The notes below the pieces were generated by a model, which made no database searches, was not told where the DNA came from, and was given only the letters and a program-made list of their open reading frames with translations. Source: Nitrosospira sp. (GTDB lineage Bacteria; Pseudomonadota; Gammaproteobacteria; Burkholderiales; Nitrosomonadaceae). From it: a DNA stretch of 11,233 nt. The position numbers were made by a program, and so were the translations under genes. Location of the stretch: contig JAKDLC010000038.1 of assembly GCA_030453055.1 (NCBI GenBank), positions 1 to 11,233 on the forward strand. The letters are read 5' to 3'. Shown piece after piece: positions 7,201 through 11,233 of this stretch. Position 1 is the stretch's first letter. Each line of letters begins with the position of its first letter.

Positions 7201-7816
7201 CAAGCAGTACTTCGATGCGAGCCACATCATTGTCGAGGTGCTCCAGTAAATATCGAACATCCCGCGCCACGGCATCGTCGCCTTCCACCAGGTCGATGGT
7301 CGCGCGCGCCGCTTCGAGATACAAATCGGATGCGTCCTCGATGCATTCCGGTTGCGAGCCGAATTTCGATAACGTTGGCATCTGGCGCGTGAGCGATGCG
7401 CACAGCGAATCGAGCGTTTGAATACGTAATCGCGCCGGATTCCGGGCAATATGCCAGCCGGCCTGGGTATCTCGTCGCAATACCGCATCCGCCAGCTCGC
7501 GGGTTAATTTTTCATGCCCGGTTTCAGGGGCGTCGGGCGTGTCGAGCGTATCGCCGATCTGCGCAAGCGCCGCCATAATGCGTTCGCGCATTTCTGCCGC
7601 GGCTTTCCGGGTAAACGTAATGGCAACGATCTCCTCCGGCGCATCGACGCCCGCAAGCAGCGTGAGATAGCGCTGAATCAGAAGTCCGGTCTTGCCGGAC
7701 CCGGCAGGCGCCTGAACAATAAAGGAATGCGCGGGATCGAGGGCGCGACGGCGCTCGGCGGCATCCGGCGCAGCGGGCGCAGGGGGCATAGCGGGCGTGG
7801 GCGAAGCGCTGCTCAC
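4238..7816 (-). CDS. addA: AddA-like ATP-dependent helicase-nuclease (UvrD/RecB family)
   Basis: This 1192-residue protein is the motor and nuclease subunit of an AddAB-like complex that resects double-strand breaks for recombination. Superfamily 1 motifs are all present: Walker A APAGSGKT (36-43), Ia ITFTRKAAAEMRER (66-79), II DEFQDT (432-437), III GDPMQSIYR (464-472), IV NFRS (502-505), V MTIHKAKGLEFD (800-811) and VI YVAATRAR (894-901). The C-terminus is a RecB/Cas4-type PD-(D/E)XK nuclease: G-x-x-x-H with H1026, D1114 in VDLVID, D1132-Y1133-K1134, and Q1157 and Y1161 in QLDRY. The start is a GTG at 7816 overlapping the addB stop (GTGA), with AGGGAG upstream; an ATG at codon 10 is the alternative. 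The overlap implies coupled synthesis of the two subunits. The alanine- and proline-rich first 20 residues are probably disordered. Confidence 0.93.
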   Translation of the reverse strand: MSSASPTPAMPPAPAAPDAAERRRALDPAHSFIVQAPAGSGKTGLLIQRYLTLLAGVDAPEEIVAITFTRKAAAEMRERIMAALAQIGDTLDTPDAPETGHEKLTRELADAVLRRDTQAGWHIARNPARLRIQTLDSLCASLTRQMPTLSKFGSQPECIEDASDLYLEAARATIDLVEGDDAVARDVRYLLEHLDNDVARIEVLLAEMLARRDHWLRHIHGKDRNELEAALKNTRYGALKRLHDLCRHYPVSVQSELVELEYYSASNLAPDERPGKPWALPADEERDADRWHAIARLLLTKEGAWRRQYTVRDGFPLGGARAEKAIAKSWKERALALIGALAANDGETLRHALDEIRFLPPPVYTEKQWEILGAITRLLPRAVGQLKLVFQSHNKVDFTEVAQGALRALGEAEMPTDLALALDYRIRHLLIDEFQDTSISQYELVAKLTAGWEPGDGRSMLLVGDPMQSIYRFREAEVGLFLRARAVGIGNIALQPISLCANFRSQRGIVEWVNATFAQVMPKRENIILGAVSYTESVATHGLLSGAAVSIHPFFNNGHAAEAVKVVEIVMQARRDDSSASTAILVRNRSHLREIIPRLREAGVRFRAIEIEGLGRRPVVQDLLALTRALAHPADRLAWLALLRAPWCGVTLADIHTLLSAHASAALGDTDSATIVDREEGSIRPSSRTIWELLTDDARMAMVSTDGRGRLLRIREVLKDCMDNRCRQSLRATVEAAWLALGGPGCVEDATDFEDAAVYLDYLEAHEVAGSILRLAIFEEGLAKLYALPDLEADGALQIMTIHKAKGLEFDCVIVPGLGRSSRSNDKKLFMWMEYPRATFARKGNEGTHEREHEGNDLLLAPIQETGAEADPIYSWLEKLDGEKARFEDERLLYVAATRARRRLHLLGSTGLVGGHDGAFELKPPAAKSLLNKIWPVVKPAYAEAAAWALASDSSSIAGGVDGAENGRGEEYAVDQSLRRLISGWTLPAAPPPVRWNAQRPVAPTQGDIEYSWVGETARRVGSIVHRWLQRIAEDGVKNWDVARIQVLRDTFKYQLVACGMDSDDGDTDAAAGRVMTALTHAVSDARGQWLLGPQQDVSNELRMTAVIGGAQVDLVIDRTFRDANGQRWVVDYKTSSHEGADVEGFLDREQERYRFQLDRYAALMRLIDGRPVKRGLYFPLLKGWREWGDEE

Positions 7817-10596
7817 TCACTGTCTCCCTGATCCCCCTGCTCCATCAGCACGCCCTCCATTCGCTCATCGATACGGCAGAAGGACCGCAAGTCGCAGTTG
7901 CGGCAAGTGTGGGGATACGAGTTGGGATCTACCCGGGCGTCGCCGCTGATAAAGCTGGCGGCGATGTGGGCGAAATCCGCGCGCCAGGCGGCAATCAGTT
8001 CCTCCCATGAGCCGTAGTGGTCACCCGTGCGCGATTCGGAAAGTGCTTTCGCTCCGGGCAGCAAATCGCTATCGCGGGCGAGCGCGGCGAACCGCATGTC
8101 GCCTGTTCTGACCTGCGCAAACGCAACCGCTACGGCATCCGGCTCGGCGGTGAGGAGATACAATGGCAATTGCGGTTCCTCCGGGCGATCGCCAAGCATG
8201 GTATTCACTGATGGCGCCCGGGTCTTGTAATCGATGACAATGCGGCGCCCGTCGCGGAATTCATCTACGCGGTCGAGTCGCGTCGACAGCGCAAGTCCGC
8301 CAATCTCGATGCTGCGTTTATCCTCGATGGCGATCACTGTGAAATCGCCGCGCTTTCTCTCTTCGTTGAGCCACTCACGCGCCAATCTCGCCAGGCGCCG
8401 CTGTTCAATCTCTGCAAAAAGCCCTGAAAGCGTGGCCGGACGATCGCGGCGGATGCGCGCGACCGCGTTTTCCGCAGCCTGCGCGAGCATCGCTTCAAGA
8501 TCGTCATCGCTGATGGCGTCAAGTGCGCTTTTCGTCTTTAACTGGCTCCACGCCTGTGCGAGCACATGGTGCATCAATGTACCGCGCTCCATGGCATCGA
8601 GCCCCGCGTGAGGGGTTTTCGTACCTTCCGCGCCAAAGCGGTGCACCGCCAGCGCGCGGAATGGACAAGCCGCATAATCTTTCATCACCGCCGTGCCGCC
8701 GCCGATACTCTCGATAAGCAGCGGATCGAGCGCAGGCGCTTTGTCATCCTTTATGGTCTCGAGCCGCCGTACGCTATGGATCAGGTCGCGGTGAGCTGCG
8801 TAGACAGGCAGTACGAGCTCGCACTCGGCAATACTTGCGATCAGCGGACTGGGTTCGAATTCGCGGGTATCCTGGTTATCACCGTGCCGCGGGTGACTGA
8901 GGATGACCTCACCTGCGCTGGACAGCCACGCATCCGTAAGCCGGCACGCAAGCTCAAACGATGCGGCAGCCGACCCCCGCGGCAACTTTGCCTCCCGCTG
9001 TAATTCGATGGGCAGAAACGGGTTAGGCCTTGGCTGCGGCGGCCATGCTTCATCGGACAATCCCATTACCCAAAGGTGATCGAACTCCATGCCGGCAGCC
9101 TCGAACACGCCCAGTATCTGGATCGGGACGTCCGGCGTCTCAGGCTGGAACAGTGTCTCCGCCGTCATACGGCGCAGACGCGACACCGCTTCGCTGTAAC
9201 CGGTGCGCGGCGCGACACGGCCAAGGGTGGCGAAGTCGGCGAGAACTTCCTGCCATTTTTTCAATGTCTGATATTCGGATGTATCCAGGTCGCGCTCGCC
9301 GGGAAACCCCACGATCCGCAGGACTTCGGAAATCATTCTGGCAAGCTTTGATGGGGGTTGCGAGCCGTACAGCCCGGTTTTGCGGAATGCCGCAAGAGCG
9401 GACAGCGCGTTCACCAGGATCGGGCAGCCTGCCCCGCCATGTTCGCGCTCGATCAGGATGAGCAGCCGTTCGAGCGTAATCGCAGGCTCCGTACGTTTAC
9501 GCAACTGCGCATCGAGCCGTGCGCGACTGACCATTTCCGTCTCACCGCCGCCGAGAAAAGGCGATCGCAGCAAAAGGCTTACGCGCTCGAACTCAACCTC
9601 GCGTCCGCCGAGCTCTAGCACCAGGAACGCCACGGTTATCAACGGATACGAGTTCAACGGCAGGCCAAGCGATGCGTTGAACGGCAACATGCGCCTGGCG
9701 GCGCCCGGTAGCGATCGCTGAATGTCCGGTTCCATTACGGCACTGAAAATACGCACAATCATACTGCGACAGCGGGAGAATTCGGGAACGACAATACCGA
9801 TGCGCGCCGCGCCGTCCGCCTCGACTCGTGCGCGTGCCCACACCGCCGCGCGGCGAATCTCGTCACCGCTGTCGTTACATACCACGCGCTGGGCATTGCC
9901 GCTACAGGGCTGAGGCTGAGGCTGAAGTTGCGACTGCGGCCGCGCCAGCATCACCTCGCACCCGGCTTCCTCTAGCTTGCTCAGCAACGCCGCCTGCTGC
10001 GGCGTAATGATGTCGAAACCATAGCAAACCAGGCGCTCCGGTTTAGCGGCTGGCGCATTTTCACATAGTCCCGCTACCAGGTCGCAGAGGCGCGCACGAT
10101 CGATTTGCCGTGCGCGCCAGGTGGTTTTATCGTAGCGCTGCGACCAATCCTGAAACGCCCCGCCATCCTCATTCAGAGGAAAATTCCCAAGTCGCGGAAA
10201 GAGACGCCATGCGTGGGCAAGCCGCCACGCCTCGCGCGCAAGCCGTGCGGCTTCCGCAACGGCAAGCAAGGCTGCGCCCGACTCCGAATGGCTAATGGCA
10301 TCCTCCCATAAGACCTGTTCCTGAGCGGGGGTGAGCAGCATGGGTAGTTCATGTACCGGCCTGGAGTAAAGCGCATCTTCGTAGAGACGCTCGATGAATG
10401 CGGAAAATGACAGGATGTCGGCGGAATCCCAGACAGCGATTCCATGGGCGGCCTGGGCTCCGTCGAACTCGCGCTTAAGCGCGATCGCGAGTCGCCGGTT
10501 AGGGGTAATCACGGTGACGCCGGCTTTCAGGCCGACGGCGATATCCGCAAAAATATCGGTGAGAAGAACTTCCGGAAAATTCAGCGTGGTGGGCAT
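7813..10596 (-). CDS. addB: AddB-like PD-(D/E)XK nuclease with Fe-S cluster
   Basis: This 927-residue protein is the probable partner of AddA. It has an inactive helicase fold plus a second nuclease domain. Where AddB relatives with an ATP site carry GxxGxGK, it has VITPNRRLA (29-37), so it is unlikely to hydrolyse ATP there. A motif-V-like segment GMEFDHLWVMGLSDEAWPP lies near 490-520. The C-terminal nuclease shows C644 in ACPFRA, G672/H676, D775 and D778 in LDRVD, D789-Y790-K791 and Q809/Y813 in QLPLY. C898-x2-C901-x5-C907 completes with C644 the four-cysteine Fe-S staple of AddB nucleases. It best matches the roughly 900-residue proteobacterial AddB-like group rather than Bacillus AddB. 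A QPQPQP run near 230 is encoded by a short GAGGCT repeat. The only plausible start is the ATG at 10596, just behind a hairpin. Confidence 0.88.
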   Translation of the reverse strand: MPTTLNFPEVLLTDIFADIAVGLKAGVTVITPNRRLAIALKREFDGAQAAHGIAVWDSADILSFSAFIERLYEDALYSRPVHELPMLLTPAQEQVLWEDAISHSESGAALLAVAEAARLAREAWRLAHAWRLFPRLGNFPLNEDGGAFQDWSQRYDKTTWRARQIDRARLCDLVAGLCENAPAAKPERLVCYGFDIITPQQAALLSKLEEAGCEVMLARPQSQLQPQPQPCSGNAQRVVCNDSGDEIRRAAVWARARVEADGAARIGIVVPEFSRCRSMIVRIFSAVMEPDIQRSLPGAARRMLPFNASLGLPLNSYPLITVAFLVLELGGREVEFERVSLLLRSPFLGGGETEMVSRARLDAQLRKRTEPAITLERLLILIEREHGGAGCPILVNALSALAAFRKTGLYGSQPPSKLARMISEVLRIVGFPGERDLDTSEYQTLKKWQEVLADFATLGRVAPRTGYSEAVSRLRRMTAETLFQPETPDVPIQILGVFEAAGMEFDHLWVMGLSDEAWPPQPRPNPFLPIELQREAKLPRGSAAASFELACRLTDAWLSSAGEVILSHPRHGDNQDTREFEPSPLIASIAECELVLPVYAAHRDLIHSVRRLETIKDDKAPALDPLLIESIGGGTAVMKDYAACPFRALAVHRFGAEGTKTPHAGLDAMERGTLMHHVLAQAWSQLKTKSALDAISDDDLEAMLAQAAENAVARIRRDRPATLSGLFAEIEQRRLARLAREWLNEERKRGDFTVIAIEDKRSIEIGGLALSTRLDRVDEFRDGRRIVIDYKTRAPSVNTMLGDRPEEPQLPLYLLTAEPDAVAVAFAQVRTGDMRFAALARDSDLLPGAKALSESRTGDHYGSWEELIAAWRADFAHIAASFISGDARVDPNSYPHTCRNCDLRSFCRIDERMEGVLMEQGDQGDSE

Positions 10597-10599
10597 GCG

Positions 10600-10615
10600 G
10601 CGGAAAAGCTTCCGC
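10600..10615 (-). promoter_or_regulatory. Hairpin overlapping the addB translation-initiation region
   Basis: On the coding (minus) strand GCGGAA, the loop GCTT and TTCCGC form a perfect 6-bp stem ending 3 bases before the addB ATG. The only ribosome-binding-like bases (GGAAG) lie inside the left arm, so folding would hide them. This suggests weak or controlled translation of addB, by inference only. Confidence 0.4.
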
Positions 10616-10623
10616 TGGCTAAG

Positions 10624-10707
10624 AAAGTCCTGAATTCGCGTTGTCGCCTTTCGCGCATCCCATCCCGCAAAGACCCGTCGCGCCCGCGTAGGACTTGTTC
10701 AGGATTT
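10624..10707. repeat. 84-bp element with imperfect inverted ends between fdxA and addB
   Basis: AAAGTCCTGAA at 10624-10634 is matched by TTCAGGATTT at 10698-10707, whose reverse complement differs only by lacking one G. A further GTCCT (10627-10631) and AGGAC (10690-10694) pair in the same sense. The interior is GC-rich and not recognisably coding. It fills most of the 117-bp spacer. It may be a decayed miniature element or a structured spacer that separates fdxA from addB expression. Confidence 0.35.
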
Positions 10708-10713
10708 CCCTAA

Positions 10714-11037
10714 TCATCGTTCCAGCTTGTCCAGCTTGTCTGTTACCTTTGCCCAGTCGTCGGCATCGGACGGAGCGTCTTTCTTCTCGATGATGGGTTT
10801 CCAGGCTTTGGATAATTCGGCGTTGAGCGCAGTGAAGTGCTGTTGGTCTGTCGGCACATCGTCCTCGGCGAAAATCGCCTCCACGGGACACTCGGCCACA
10901 CACAGGGTGCAGTCTATGCATTCGTCCGGATCGATCACCAGAAAATTAGGTCCCTCGCGAAAGCAGTCCACCGGGCACACATCCACGCAATCGGTGTATT
11001 TGCATTTGATACAGCTTTCAGTTACGACATAAGACAT
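10714..11037 (-). CDS. fdxA: FdxA-type 7Fe ferredoxin (one 3Fe-4S and one 4Fe-4S cluster)
   Basis: This 107-residue cytoplasmic electron carrier matches the 7Fe ferredoxin family (Azotobacter FdI type) over its whole length. By alignment with that family, C9, C17 and C50 bind the 3Fe-4S cluster and C21, C40, C43 and C46 the 4Fe-4S cluster. C12 and C25 are the extra, non-ligand cysteines also known from the family. The C-terminal half is the usual acidic and lysine-rich tail (about 60-107). The ATG at 11037 has an AAGGA ribosome binding site about 7 bases upstream. It lies 117 bases upstream of addB on the same strand, but that spacer carries its own inverted repeats, so shared transcription is uncertain. 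The redox partner cannot be told from the context. Confidence 0.95.
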   Translation of the reverse strand: MSYVVTESCIKCKYTDCVDVCPVDCFREGPNFLVIDPDECIDCTLCVAECPVEAIFAEDDVPTDQQHFTALNAELSKAWKPIIEKKDAPSDADDWAKVTDKLDKLER

Positions 11038-11071
11038 GGCAGATCCTTGCTTGGCTCTTTGAGAATTCGCG

Positions 11072-11099
11072 ATTCTACCAGAAATTTTATGTGCGCCAC
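11072..11099 (-). promoter_or_regulatory. Possible fdxA promoter
   Basis: Reading leftward, TAGAAT (11072-11077) preceded by TGG forms an extended -10 box about 35 bases before the fdxA ATG. The -35 candidate GTGGCG (11094-11099) is 16 bases upstream and weak. The stretch between is AT-rich, as expected for a promoter. Confidence 0.35.
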
Positions 11100-11173
11100 T
11101 ACATCCCGACAGCCAGTGACCACGCGATTATCAGGGTTTAAGGACGGCAGTAGAGCATGGACGAGCGGCTGCC

Positions 11174-11233
11174 CCATCATCCTAAATCCGGTAGTTGGAC
11201 GGGGTGAAGTGTGCGGTTTTTGGGGTGCAGGGC
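11174..11233. repeat. Fragment of a dispersed repeat at the right edge
   Basis: TCCTAAATCCGGTAGT at 11180-11195 is identical to 3065-3080, the linker between the two tandem repeats in the ABC/mltB gap. The match extends to 20 of 22 bases (11174-11195 against 3059-3080). The following bases, a G- and T-rich run to the edge, are not found there. The segment may be the end of a repeat family or insertion sequence that continues past the window. Confidence 0.4.

Overview
The window most resembles a chromosomal stretch from a betaproteobacterium. An ammonia oxidiser of the Nitrosospira/Nitrosomonas type is my best guess. This rests on the 7Fe ferredoxin, the AddAB-like pair, the high GC of the core genes and the many short dispersed repeats; no marker gene settles it.

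Left part (1 to about 1875) is an accessory patch. It holds the 5' end of an unrecognised minus-strand gene, about 360 bases of AT-rich DNA without a convincing gene, a decayed N-terminus of an IS4-type transposase, and a 166-bp inverted-repeat element (552-717). A compact Xre-RES toxin-antitoxin pair follows (806-1698). A second, very clean inverted-repeat element (1698-1875) fills exactly the gap between the toxin stop codon and the start codon of the next gene.

Middle part: an orphan Fe(3+)/spermidine-type ABC transporter ATPase (1874-2947, plus strand) converges on a lytic transglycosylase gene (mltB, minus strand). The 197-bp gap between them holds two copies of a 54-bp hairpin repeat, which may end transcription from both sides.

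Right part: the minus strand reads fdxA, addB, addA, (tiny ORF), mltB. addB and addA overlap by 4 bases. Together they encode an AddAB-like double-strand-break helicase-nuclease: AddA carries the helicase motifs and one nuclease domain, AddB a second nuclease domain with a complete four-cysteine Fe-S staple. fdxA upstream encodes a 3Fe-4S/4Fe-4S ferredoxin with its own probable promoter. The spacer between fdxA and addB holds a small inverted-repeat element and a hairpin immediately before the addB start. The right edge ends in a dispersed-repeat fragment sharing a 16-mer with the ABC/mltB gap.

I see no RNA genes, CRISPR array or intact mobile element. The least ordinary features are the two structured inverted-repeat elements around the toxin-antitoxin pair and the repeats packed into nearly every intergenic gap.
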